A stretch of 64,000 nt of DNA from Aricia agestis (Eukaryota; Arthropoda; Insecta; Lepidoptera; Lycaenidae): NCBI RefSeq assembly GCF_905147365.1, contig NC_056419.1:3355501-3419500 (forward strand), given 5' to 3'. Shown here one piece after another: positions 30,660 through 41,457 of the stretch. Position numbers and translations under genes: made by a program. Position 1 is the first letter of the stretch, and the number at the start of each line of letters is the position of its first letter. Under the pieces are notes generated by a model, which worked only from the letters and a program-made list of their open reading frames with translations, ran no database searches and was not told the origin of the DNA.

Positions 30660-31709
30660 GTAATTACCATAATAATAATGTCGTCAATATAGTAAATGAG
30701 TTACAACGTAATATAATATTATAGGGCAGGCGCTGACGCGGCGACCTCCTGCCCGCGTGAACTTGACTCTGATAACGCGACTTTATCACAGACGATGCGT
30801 CTGCGAGATTGCTGCAAACTACGTCGCCAAATACCATAGACAAATACGTCGAAGCAAATAACAGTATTTTAAAAACTTAAAAACGATTTCAAAGTTGTAC
30901 GCAATTAAGAATTAAAATTTCATATATCAAAAATTTATGAGCCGATTTTTAATGAAACTTGAAGCGGTGGCGCAGGAGCGAGAAGACCCTGGGGGCCTTT
31001 GCCCAGCAGTGGGACAGCATAGGTTAATTTAAAAAAAATATTATCACCGTACCTAAGCTACCATTTAAAAAAGAAATAGAACAGGCAGACGACTTATTAT
31101 GTTATTTAGGTACTTATATATATATATTTTTTTTTTTTATTAAAAAATTGTGGCCGTCTATGGACTGTTCGTCCATATCCTTTTTTTGTTATTTTATTAT
31201 TTAGATTTTTCGCACCAAGGATAATTGAAATAATATTATGAATTTTAATTAATTGTGGTCCATCACGCCATGGACACTTTTTTTTTTTTTTTTTTAACAT
31301 AAGTAATATATATTTATATATATATACTTAGTAGAATAGACTATAATATATTATACATATAATAAATAAATATATATATTTATTGTTTTATAAATTACAT
31401 AATAATAATATGTTTTGAACGGTGAGGTCCCAGTCGGTGTGGCGGCCAGTAGGTCCGACATTTTCCGATTTCCTTAGATTTTATGCTGCTCCACCCTTTG
31501 CCTTTAGATGTTGTGACATTGGCTTGGTGGAGAGGGGTCACTCAAGCTGGGTGGAGTTTCTAGGGTGTTAAAGAGATATCGTTCTGTGTCGAATCTACCC
31601 GCCATGGGTACTTATATTAAAATCTCTCATATTATTGTTTCTAAAAATTATTATGATGTAAAATCTTACTAAACTTATAAAACCGACTTATAAAATATTT
31701 TTTTCTCCA
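30660..31709. other. Non-coding, with a LINE 3' tail and TA/T-rich runs
   Basis: 30959-31035 carries GGGGCCTTTGCCCAGCAGTG, a lepidopteran LINE tail. 31113-31390 is full of TA repeats and T-runs. 31417-31620 is a moderately GC-rich block without recognisable coding sequence, possibly another LINE 3' UTR. Confidence 0.45.
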
Positions 31710-32248
31710 TCTATACTATTATTATTATTATTATTATAATTATAAAGCGGAAGAGTTTGTTAGTTTGTTTGTTTGTTTGTTTGAACGCGATAATCTCAGG
31801 AACTACTGGTCCGATTTGAAAAATTCTTTCAGTGTTAGATAGCCTACTTATCGAGAAAAGTTATAGGCTACAATTTATAAGCTAAACGCTAAGACTAATA
31901 GGTGCGAAGAAATAGAGGAAAATGTGGAAAAAACGGGGAAAATTATTTGAAAGGGCTTATTTGAACGCGCTAATTCTTTCAGTTTTAGATAGCCCTGTTA
32001 TCGAGGAAGGCTATAGACTATATTTTATCACGCTAAAACTAATGTAAGGAGCCAAGAAATAAAGGAAAATGTGGAAAAAACGGGGGAAATTATTTGAAAG
32101 GGCTTATCTCACGAACTACTAGAGCATTTTTTCTGTTATTTGGATCAGATAAGATGTAGGCCACGTGAAGGATCATAGACTTTTCTTGTAGACTAAATTT
32201 TCTGTGAAATATCTAATTTACGCGGGCGAAGCCGCGCGGAACGTCTAG
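31710..32248 (+). mobile_element. Helitron-like element, complete, larger family
   Basis: A|TCTATACTATTATTATTATT to GCGCGGAACGTCTAG|T, with the hairpin-forming CGCGGGCGAAGCCGCG just inside the 3' end. Two internal segments (about 31893-31975 and 32050-32110) are partial duplicates: each contains AGAAATA(G/A)AGGAAAATGTGG and GAAATTATTTGAAAGGGCT-like sequence. An inverted shorter relative is at 42588-42950. Confidence 0.75.
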
Positions 32249-32640
32249 TTTTCAGTATAATTAAGTAAAATTATAAACTTTTAAACGTTATAAAATACAT
32301 TTTCTGTTATAATTACTATGCCGTTTAAGATCTAAGATATCTGAACTAAAGTTTCAATTACAAAAGATAATAATGGTATACTTTCTTAATGAGAAAATAA
32401 TTATGATAATATTTTCGTTAAATTTTCACATGATACTTTCTTATTAAATTTTTAAAGTATTAATACCACGAACTAGAAAATAAATCTAAGTTTATAGAGT
32501 ATAGACTTTTGTCTATAACCCTATAGGTAGACGGAATAGGCCCTTAGTAGTAAGTACATTTTATTTATTTATTTATTTATAGCAGGCTACATAGGTCCAT
32601 ACAATATATACCTTAATGATTAACATACATATAAATTATA
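32249..32640. other. AT-rich non-coding DNA
   Basis: Contains a short (TTTA)n run near 32560-32580. No gene is seen. Confidence 0.5.
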
Positions 32641-32652
32641 TACACTTAATAA

Positions 32653-32889
32653 CTACACTTTATCACGAGTTATCGGCGACGTGACGCGCGCTTCATTCCG
32701 GAGTCTCCCCCGGAACCTTCGGTAGACCACATCAGTCGGCCAGAATTCCTCCGCTTCAAAGGTCGACAGAAGATGCGTCGGTACTCTCACCACAAAGGAA
32801 CTGAAGTTGACCTTGTGGCGAGACTGCAGACGTTCGACCCTCAAGTGGAGGGATGTCTTCTTACTGATGTAGTTGACGACGTCCTAAGG
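32653..32889 (-). pseudogene. LINE ORF1 C-terminal fragment
   Basis: The minus strand encodes DVVNYISKKTSLHLRVERLQ followed by a segment with FSSFVVRVPTHLL and FWPTDVVYRRFRGR, ending at a stop. The pattern of a short helix, a K/R-rich strand, SSF-V-VP and a final FWP.-V-RRF.GR matches the C-terminal part of ORF1 proteins from insect CR1/Jockey-type LINEs, as I recall them. Upstream coding sequence is cut off where the MITE 32888-33013 begins. Confidence 0.55.
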
Positions 32890-33013
32890 GCCTATTTGAC
32901 CACTTCCTGATAAGTGCCGGATAGGCTATCCACCACTTAACTTGACAGATGGAGTATGGAGAATATGTCAAATAAGTTGTGGATGACCTATCCGGCACTT
33001 TATCAGCAAGTGG
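32888..33013. mobile_element. MITE, family GTTTCACCAC, copy 2
   Basis: Left arm GACCACTTCCTGATAAGTGC, CGGATAGGCTATCCACC mirrors the right arm GTGGATGACCTATCCGG, CACTTTATCAGCAAGTGGTG. Same arms as 10004-10153. It interrupts the LINE ORF1 fragment. Confidence 0.65.
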
Positions 33014-33050
33014 TGAAACAGTTTTAGTATGAAACACACGGCGAATTTTG

Positions 33051-33496
33051 GCCCTTGCACACGGCGATTTTTTGTAGCGATGCTTTAGTCACGCTTCAGC
33101 ACCGCTGCAATCGCGCGATTGTATTGATGCAAACGCGCGAATGATGTGATGCAAACGCGCGATTGTAGCGAAGCAAACGCGCGACCGTGTCGGGTGACAG
33201 CGGGGAGTAAAACAGTAGGCCTACAACAAAACCGTTTTGAGACTCAAACAATTGAACGAGAATGCCGCGTTCTGATCTAACAACGTTTGTTAGAGTAGGA
33301 TGCGGCATTTTCGTTCGATTGTTTAAGTCTCAAAATTCGTGGTACGGCCCCAGGATAGTTAGTACTTTGTGGCTTTGTTACTGAAGCTTGTTGGTGTCGT
33401 GTTTGCATCGCTTCACGATTGGATTAATGCAAACGCGCGATAGTAATGCCAATCACAATCGCATTGCTTCAAAAATCGTCTTGTACTAGGGCCCTA
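33051..33496. mobile_element. MITE with a CG-rich internal minisatellite
   Basis: Left end GGCCCTTGCACACGGCGATT and, inward from the right, GGCCCTAGTACAAGACGATT align at 15 of 20 positions. Between 33118 and 33190 a 22-bp unit with the core GCAAACGCGCGA is repeated three times, and it appears once more near 33428. The foldback element 33216-33350 is nested inside. Confidence 0.55.
33216..33350. mobile_element. Foldback element (family F), copy 1, flanked by CAG
   Basis: The arms pair through TTTGAGACTCAAACAAT and GAGAATGCCGCG on the left with CGGCATTTTCG and ATTGTTTAAGTCTCAAA on the right. CAG duplications are at 33213-33215 and 33351-33353. Confidence 0.8.
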
Positions 33497-33936
33497 AAAT
33501 GTTAGCTAGTTAGTTTGAAAATATTTGTCTCTTCTTCTCTCCTTTCTCTCCTTCTTTACGCCTCCCTAATCCCTATACCTAACAAAATGAAAGATTGATT
33601 AGCTCAAGTCTTAACTTAGCTCAAAGTTCTAGCTCATATTAAAATTGAGATTCAATATAGCCCAACTAAAAGCTTGTTGGTTTTGAAAACGGATTGAGTC
33701 CCTGGAAATGGCGGCTCCATTAAAATCTAATTAATTGAGCAAATATGTAAAGTACACTGAAACTTTAACAAAACGTTAACTCACCTCAGGGCTCAGTGTT
33801 ATAATTAATGAAAAACATGTTGTATGTTTTGTGGTAGAGAATAGTAGAGAAAATATATACCGAGCTAATTAGTGATTAAAGAAATTGATTTATAACAATA
33901 TTATGCAGATATTGATGGGTAAATATTAGAGATGTG

Positions 33937-34040
33937 CCAACTAGTCGGTAAAGCCGACTATCCGGCCACTTTTGTAGTCAGCGACTAGTCGGCGAATAGT
34001 CGGCAAAAAGCGCCGACTAATCGGCTTTTTACTTTTTTTG
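33937..34040 (+). mobile_element. hAT-like left terminal fragment
   Basis: TAGAGATGTGCCAACTAGTC followed by several inverted and direct copies of GCCGACTA. The opposite terminus (GGCACATCTCTA) is not found within the following kilobase, so the element appears truncated. Confidence 0.5.
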
Positions 34041-34511
34041 CTATTATTTTAATTACATTAAAGAAAAACCTTGATCATTAATTATAAAGTGTTTAAGTAT
34101 ATCACACTCGATCAGTGTTACACATAACACATTTTAAATTTAAATAAAGTGTTTCAAAAATTACTTGCTAGTAAAGAAATTATTTTTGTAAATATAATCT
34201 TAACAACAAATTAAGTATGTATCATTAAATTGAGATTTCATGTACATGAAATATGTATTTAATGAAAATCATCAACTGTATCATAGAAACACACACAAGA
34301 CACAACGCGTTGTGAGCTATTTTTCGCTCAATGAGCGATGTCGGTCTTTGAGCGTAACATATATATATATATATATATAAACTTTATGGTGACAAAATAA
34401 TAATGTACTAAGTCATATTTTCATCGTTATCTAAGAGATACATAGTTTTTTCACAAAAAATAATAGTCTTTATAAAAATCGAGATCGCAACTCCGGTAGA
34501 TTTGAATTGTA
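34041..34511. other. AT-rich non-coding DNA with a TA microsatellite
   Basis: A (TA)n run lies at 34358-34379. No gene is seen. Confidence 0.55.
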
Positions 34512-34688
34512 CTGTCGATAAAATTGATTCATAGGCAGATAGCAGACCTACGACCTACTCGACATTACTCGACCGAATGGTCGAGTAATGTCAATTCAAA
34601 ATTAGTCGCAAGCTATCGGCTGGATTTGACATAACGCAACCAAATTACGCACGTCCCTCATCTGCTATTGAATCAACTTCCCTGATAG
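34512..34688. mobile_element. TA-flanked MITE (family M), uninterrupted
   Basis: TA on both sides (34510-34511, 34689-34690). Left AAATTGATTCATAGGCAGAT, right CTGCTATTGAATCAACTTCC. The centre has its own short palindrome, CTCGACATTACTCGACC mirrored by GGTCGAGTAATGTC. Confidence 0.7.
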
Positions 34689-34858
34689 TACCTACCATCC
34701 CCTGTCCCCCCGAAAGATTTTTATAGATTTTTTAAATAATATTATATATTTAGTAAAGTAACAGCAAGTCAGTATCCGTCCTGAATTAACTAGTTGAGCC
34801 ATGCACGAGATGCGCTCGTGAGTTTCAGCACATAATACCATGTTACAGGGCCCGTACC

Positions 34859-34997
34859 ACGAAACGGTTTTGAGACTCAAACAATCGTACGAGAATGCCG
34901 CGTCCTATTCTAACAAACGTGAAATGACGTTGTTAGAGCAGGACGCGGCATTCTCGTCCGATTGTTTGAGTCTCAAAACGATTTCGTAGTAGGCCTA
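34859..34997. mobile_element. Foldback element (family F), copy 2, flanked by CAG
   Basis: GGCCCGTACCACGAAACGG and TTTGAGACTCAAACAATCG on the left are mirrored on the right. CAG lies at 34856-34858 and 34998-35000. Confidence 0.85.
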
Positions 34998-35000
34998 CAG

Positions 35001-36719
35001 GTTTCCTCAACCATTTCCATATTTTTAACGATGTCAGTGCACCGGCTTTATGACACAAAACGCCAAAAGGGCACAGGGCCCTGATTCACTATGCACGTTT
35101 TAACTCTTGATTCAGAAACTGCATCGCGATTCGCGACAATAAAGACGTATCCAAATCCAAGTCGAACGGAAATCGTATATAGCCTTGTTGATCTACTGCA
35201 GAAAAGCGGCAAAGCATTATGTTGCATCTCGTCCTATTGTTTTTCGCAGTAGCCAGCGACGGTGTAGACGTTAAACTAGTAAAATTTTTGTACAACAACA
35301 TAATATTTAAATTTAGTTATTGTTAACTAAAATTAAAATATTAAAAAAAACAACTGATAACAATAAATTATGTACAGTGCTCCCAAAGTGATAGAAATTT
35401 TCGTAATTTTTCGGCAACGGTCGTATTTCCCGATCGTCGGAAGACGTCGCTGTAAGCGCTGTTTTAAACGTAAGTTTAAGAAAAACAGCGCTTTGCAGCA
35501 ACGTAGAGGCGACTGACGTTGCTTGGACGTTACCATGGTAACGCCGCGATGGCTTCCCGGTGAGAGACCGGCGACAGCGGACAGCCACTGGCTATATGAT
35601 ATTTACTTCTATTTCCTTTGAACAAGGTGCAAAATACAAGTTTCATAGATTCGGGTGTTTTTGTGACTACGAAAATTTGCGAATATTTCCATGCGCATTA
35701 TTAATTTGAGAGTACTGTAGTTACCTACCTCTTATCTTCTAACACTGCGTATGTGTAATGCGATTAGTCAAATCCCATAACATCATCCGTTGTTGCAAAA
35801 ATCTCTAACATCTTCGCAATTTTGCAAAAATGTAGAGTTGCATGTGATGAAAAAGTATGGAATTGACAGAAGACGAGTCTAACGTCAACTTCTTATAACG
35901 AACGCTTATGTCAACTCCATACATTTTGATCGGCGATTCTATGTATAACGAAGCGAAAACAAAAAAGTCTTGGCTAAATGGCCTGAACCATGAACATTCC
36001 GGTTTGAATATCAAACCTGAACCTGGGAGTTGGGAGTATTGAGAAAGGTCATCTATTTATAGTTCAGACGGTCTGAGCGGTGTCGATTTGCATCTGAACT
36101 GATTCTACTTTTTAAATTCTACATTAATATAGCTTCGATCCTGTGGGACTTCTATTGAAAAGAAAGTTAAACCATCAAACAAACTGACTGACCTGGAACC
36201 TTTGGATACCAAACTCCATCGAAAGTTTTGGTAAAGTGACTAGTGACTACCACATTACTATTAACAACTGACTTGGTTAACTTTACTAACTTCTTTTTTA
36301 AGACTTTTACTAAATTTTCGACGTGATGAAATGGCAAAACGACTCAGCATCGAAATAAAATATCGAAATAAAATCGAATCTGGTTGAGTTTTTAAATATA
36401 TAGCAGAATTAGGTTACAGACGGTGGACTGTTTTTAATTTACATGTGATCAGGCCCCAACTTTTCAGGTAAGTATTGTTGATAAGTAATTAGTAATTACG
36501 ACTATGTTATTATGAAAAATAGCTTTTAATGTTGTTTTTGAGCCTAGTTTAATGGTGCCTAGTAACAGAACATTATAAACCATTAATATTAACACTTTAA
36601 TGCATATAATTTACACTAAATTGCTGTTGATAAGAGAGTTTTTTTATCCAATTTGGTATTTCTAAAAAAAAATGATTAAAAAATTCACAAGATTTCAATT
36701 TGACTTCAAAAGTAAAATA
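35001..36719. other. Non-coding DNA, one possible hAT-like end
   Basis: 35374 onward, CAGTGCTCCCAAAGTG, resembles a hAT terminus; the moderately GC-rich segment 35400-35590 that follows contains AGCGCTGTTTT...AAAACAGCGCT, a strong stem. No coding sequence is convincing. 35590-36719 shows nothing recognisable. Confidence 0.4.
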
Positions 36720-36731
36720 AGGTATTTTTAC

Positions 36732-36864
36732 TGCCGCACTCAGAAACTTTGCTGTAATGAAATAAAGAGTTTGACAGATAAAATTTAATATGGGGCTTAT
36801 GACAGAATCTTCATTTCATTACAGATAAGTGAGTAGTATTCATTTCGGAGTGCGATAGTTAAAT
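36732..36864. repeat. Imperfect inverted repeat, probable MITE
   Basis: TGCCGCACTCAGAAA and TGTAATGAAAT on the left face ATTTCATTACA and ATTTCGGAGTGCGATA on the right over about 130 bp. Confidence 0.5.
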
Positions 36865-36982
36865 AATGTTAGACTGACTATGTGGATTTTGGTGGATTTA
36901 AACGGACTGCACCGAACAAGAACATAGTACCTACATTAATGTTGCATGAAAGTAGAATTGAGGCTCAAAGATCATAATTTGC

Positions 36983-37230
36983 TGTGTTTCGCCGAGTGAG
37001 TGAGTTTACCGGAGGCCCAATCCCCTAACCCCTACCCTATTCCCTTCCCTACCCTCAACTATTCCCTTCCCTTCCCTTCCCTTCCCTACCCTCCCCTATT
37101 CCCTCTTAAAAGGCCGGCAACGCACTTGCAGCTCTTCTGATGCTGCGAATGTCCATGGGCGACGGAAGTTGCTTTCCATCAGGTGACCCGTTTGCTCGTT
37201 TGCCCCCTTATTTCATTAAAAAAAAAATCG
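36983..37230 (+). mobile_element. Poly-A SINE-like repeat, 5' truncated
   Basis: Begins inside the family at GCTGTGTTTCGCCGAGTGAG, has the C/T-rich tract expanded with repeated TTCCC, and ends CCTTATTTCATT plus an A-run. Confidence 0.85.
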
Positions 37231-37850
37231 ATAACATAATAACATTATGATTTTGAAATTAAATTTTGTAAGCTTTAAAAGGTTGCGCGACCCTGTCCTT
37301 AACTAGTATAGTTATATAAGTGTCGTATAATATTACCTATATATTTTTCCCACGCGTCAAACACGTGCTAGCAATAATTACATACGGTTACACGTTTACT
37401 TATCTAATTTATTATATTCATTGATGCAGTTATCTAATATAATATACCTTAGATAATATTAATTGCTAGTACAATACATTAATGAGATAATACTGACCTT
37501 GTGAGGTTAAAATCATAATTCGATATGGGGAAATTCACAATACGAGTATTGATGCAAATGCATCGATTCGTGTATTAATTTAGTCAGTAAAAACTGTTAC
37601 TTATGTTCATTATTTTATCACACAAGAACTAGACTCGATAGTCTAGACTTAATATGAAATGGGTTAATCTGCTGAACCGATTTTTTGGAGACACTTTGAG
37701 TCCTCTTTAAACATAGAACAGTTTTTATCCCAGAAAAATGTACGATTCGCGATAACCAAATTTTGGCGCAAGATCAAGTAATTAGTTGGCAAATGGCACG
37801 AGCTCCAAACAAGCAACTAGTGACTTAGTACCAAAGTGCGCGGAGCATGC
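37231..37850. other. AT-rich non-coding DNA with a Helitron-like remnant
   Basis: 37640-37780 retains CTGCTGAACCGATTTTTTGG and TTTTATCCCAGAAAAATGTA of the Lep1-type body. No gene is seen. Confidence 0.45.
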
Positions 37851-37852
37851 TA

Positions 37853-38224
37853 AGGTTGGGTTGTACCAACTAACTTTAACTATAATTACTGTAACTTTAA
37901 CTTTAACTACAATTCAAAATGTCAAATCTTTGGTTAAAGTTAAAAATGGACGCCATCAAGACGTCATATTTAACCATAACCAAAGAGCTCGACAAGGTTT
38001 TAAATGCACGTGGCGAAAAAGGGAACTAACGCTGTCATCATATAAAAACGCCATTTTTTAAAGTTCTCCCTTACCAGCAGCGCCCCCGCCCACGTTCATT
38101 TATAACCTTGTAGGACCAGCTGTCATCTGTCAATTTCTCCGGTCAAAGTTAAGGTTAAAGTTAAATTTAGCCTTAACTATAACCATAACTTTAACTTTAA
38201 CCACGCCTCTGATGCAACCCAACC
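37853..38224. mobile_element. Element with AGGTTGGGTTG ends and TTAAAGTTAAAG subterminal repeats
   Basis: Left end AGGTTGGGTTGTACCAACT and, inward from the right, AGGTTGGGTTGCATCAGAGG. Inside both ends the hexamer-like motif TTTAACTTTAAC is reiterated in opposite orientation (37871-37910 and 38150-38205). The motifs are not the insect telomere repeat TTAGG. The duplication is not clear. The 91-codon frame inside is not a gene. Confidence 0.6.
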
Positions 38225-38226
38225 TA

Positions 38227-38643
38227 AGTTAGCTTTATTGTAATTTTATTCATTCATTCACTCAAATAACTCGCTTTGATGCTGGCTGCTGCATATGGAA
38301 ATGAAAATTTCGCTTGAAAGTTCGTGGAGTACAAGAAAATAAATAGTCTTAAGAAAAAGTGAAGTAAAGTAGAGTAAAGTTGGGTGCGCTTAAGGAAAAA
38401 GTATGCGTAGTATGTGCACAAAGATGTATTAAGTAACTTGTTTTGTGATCTTACTTATTTACTGCAAGCGTGCATGATTGCTAAATTAGTTGGTACCTAC
38501 CCTTATGTCATTTAAAATTAGACTTTACAATAATATAATACAGTAAGTAGCTACTTGATAAAAAAATATAACTACATAATATAGTCAATATAGTGAGTGT
38601 GGCAACTGGCAAAGCGGGCCACCCCCGCCGACAAGTGCGCCAT
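38227..38643. other. Non-coding DNA
   Basis: No gene or repeat is identified. Confidence 0.45.
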
Positions 38644-39080
38644 CCCAGGTAGCACAAATGCTATGTAAGATTTGACTTATATCGTTTTTGGTCATATTGC
38701 AGTGATGTAGCGGTGATTTACATTAGAAAGAGCCAAATAGCGCCATATTACATAGCCAACTATATTGTTTCATTAAAAGCTGTGTAAAATTACGCTGTAG
38801 ACGTCTATATAGCGTTTTTACACAGCTGTCATATGGAAGCTCCCAATACAGTAATTTCTAGCCAAGGAAGTTCCATCTATACAGCTTTTTGCCAATTAGA
38901 AGTTATTAATATAGCCTAGTAGCTATTAATATTGGGAACAAATATAATGACCACCAAAAAATGCACTGATACCCTAAACTTGTTTACCAAAAAAAGATAA
39001 TTAACACCAAAAAAATAAAGTCTAAAATTACAATACTACCAGCTATTTTAGTCATGACAACACTTCAAATTGTAATCGAA

Positions 39081-39268
39081 CACCAAATATAGTAAATGAT
39101 CACCAAATAAAGTAAATGATCACCAAATATAGTAAATGACCACCAAATATAGTAAATGATCACCAAATATAGTAAATGATCACTAAATATAGTAAATGAT
39201 CACCAAATATAGTAAATGATCACTAAATATAGTAAATGATCACCAAATATAGTAAATGATCACCAAAT
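39081..39268 (+). repeat. 20-bp minisatellite, nine units plus a partial
   Basis: The unit CACCAAATATAGTAAATGAT is repeated with one or two changes per unit (CACTAAATAT in two, AAATAAAG in one). Looser ACCAAA motifs upstream (38945-39020) suggest the array grew from a degenerate seed. TGATCA occurs at unit joins. Confidence 0.95.
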
Positions 39269-39349
39269 CCTTGTGAGCAAATCAATCCGATCCAAATAAA
39301 TTAAAACTACGATTGACAAAACATGTAAGCATATTATTAACAAAATAGT

Positions 39350-39462
39350 CGGCCAATTGTGAGTCGGACATGGAGGATTCCGTACCGTTATAAAACAAAA
39401 TTAGACCTAAAATTGTGTTTTTGTATGGGATTAACTTAAAAAAAAATTATTATTTAAGGGGG
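39350..39462 (-). mobile_element. Family R fragment
   Basis: CGGCCAATTGTGAGTCGGAC and GGATTCCGTACCGTT followed by TTTTGTATGGG are the minus-strand 3' end of the repeat complete at 52648-53172. Confidence 0.55.
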
Positions 39463-39639
39463 TTATGCTAAGTAATTTGCTTCAAAGCAAATTACTCAGC
39501 ATTCATAAGAAAAACAGTCATGAAAGGTGAATTATATGCTAGTGTAGAGACCTTTAATTGGTTTTAATGGAGTGCAATCTGTCAAAATTTTTGCTAATTT
39601 TATGAATTATCGATTTTAACGTTTAATTTCGGTTACGCC

Positions 39640-40530
39640 TAGAGACGGGCATTTACCCGGTAAAAACCCGAGGCTCGGGTAAATACCCATTTATACCTAT
39701 TTTTACCCACCCATTTTCATTTTATACCGGGTATAAATTAAAATCAGTTTATATCTCTAAAATATTAGCTAAAACAGATAATGTGACCCTTCTGATAAAT
39801 AAAAATGACTGTTAAAATGGCGTTTACACTAAATACACCGACAATCACGAGCGGCCATTGCTTACGTAGTCGATGTTGAGGAAATACACTGCTCGTGATT
39901 GGTGGATTCAAGTGGTGTCCTATACAACTTAAATACATGTTAAATACACAATAATTATTGGTTTGATTAAGTTCTTTTTTTAATTAAATTATGAAGACTA
40001 GATATTATATGTATGCTGTACACGAGTATGCGTAAATTTTATTTTTTATACCTGTATTATTATCTAGATTATTACTTGGAAGCGAAATTCAAAATCATTG
40101 TTATAGTAAATATTCACATACTTACTATATATTTTTGTTATTATTTACATATACTAAATCTTGTATATAGCGATTAAAAAAGTGTTACATAATAATATAT
40201 AAATCGTGCACGACAAGAGTTGTAAAAATTATAATAATAATTATAATGATTAAATTTTTTCTTTATTGTGCCTTTTTTAATCTGTTGTATGTTATTTTTA
40301 ATATTAAATTAAAATTTTGAGTTTTATAACTCAAAATTTTACATAGTAAATCGCAATATTAAGGGTTTAGCCAATAAAGTAATGTTTTACATATATTTAA
40401 AGATTCGTCAATATTTACCCGGTATTTTTAATTTATACCCGGTAAGAATGGGTATTTTTTAATTTTTACCTATTCCACCCATTTTTACCAATTTTTACCT
40501 ACCCGATTTTTACCCACCCGCCCATCTTTA
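39640..40530. mobile_element. Non-autonomous hAT-like element, 891 bp
   Basis: Ends TAGAGACGGGCATTTACC and, inward from the right, TAAAGATGGGCGGGTGGG, with GGGTAAAAA-type subterminal repeats on both sides. The exact 8-bp duplication GTTACGCC is at 39632-39639 and 40531-40538. The uninterrupted paralogue at 18432-18455 carries a single GTTACGCC with the same flanks, which confirms both boundaries. Confidence 0.9.
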
Positions 40531-41107
40531 GTTACGCCTAATAATAAGTTGTTTTTAACAGTGGTTTTTGTTAACCGAATAGTTATTTAGACTCTTAGGA
40601 AACTTAATTTCAGCTTTTAGTGATAAATAAAAAATAATATATTTAAAAAATATGTTTTAATTATTAATACAATTTATGAAACCATCGAAAATTAGAAGCG
40701 CATTAAAAATTTACTTATAATTCATAGATACATTAACAGTAAAACTTAATTTGCATATAAAATTAGGCTCATATTATGGCGAGTAACAATTTTCATAAAA
40801 TATATGTAATACGTCAATGTTTTAAAAATCATTTAATTCTGTAGTCGCCATATTATATTTATAGTCGTGTGATATTTCAGATTTTTATTATCTATGTTTT
40901 TTGGTAACGTCAAAGCGACCTAAATGACAAAAACTTCTTAGCAAAGCTACTTACATCGTTTCTATATAGTAATAATTTGCTATATAAAGTGTGCCCAATT
41001 TGGTCACATAGAGCTTGAGTAGAAGCTTATATATCAATTTTTCATAGCAAATGGCGATGTAAAAAACGTGCCCACAGACGCTACTCAGCAATTTGGTGCT
41101 ACCTGGG

Positions 41108-41457
41108 ATCTTACTCATATTATAAAGGTGAAAGTTCATCACAATTTTCTTTAATTTTGAAAATTAGAACTTTGAAAATTAGAACGTTTTTCTAAAGCTG
41201 TGTCGCATAGCGTCACTACACACTGTGTGAACTAGCCAAGTGTAAGAACGCTCTAAAAAATTGAGCTAATATTATTATACATACCTAAGCTTTAGCTAAC
41301 GTTAAGGAAAATTTCCAATATAGCAAAGAAACGCTCATTTTAATAGGATAAACAGTACTGAGTAAAGATAAACAACAGTCAATATTGTTATTATTATTGT
41401 TGGATTATCAGTTTTCACGCCGGCGCGAGCTTTGAATGTTTTATGTACTATCAGAGA
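41108..41457. other. Non-coding DNA
   Basis: No gene is seen. Confidence 0.5.

Larger units (their letters stand above)
38644..41107 (+). mobile_element. 2.46 kb composite non-autonomous element
   Basis: Ends CCCAGGTAGCACAAATGCT and, inward from the right, CCCAGGTAGCACCAAATTGC. It is a relative of the truncated inverted copy at 18359-18755, which reveals two extra blocks here: a 658-bp block (38808-39465) with a 20-bp minisatellite and an inverted family R fragment, and a hAT-like element (39640-40530). No transposase is visible. The target duplication is not resolved. Confidence 0.6.

Noticed and set aside
37871..38205. Possible telomeric repeat because of TTTAACTTTAAC runs.
   Set aside because: Insect telomeres use TTAGG; these are subterminal motifs of a transposon with AGGTTGGGTTG ends.
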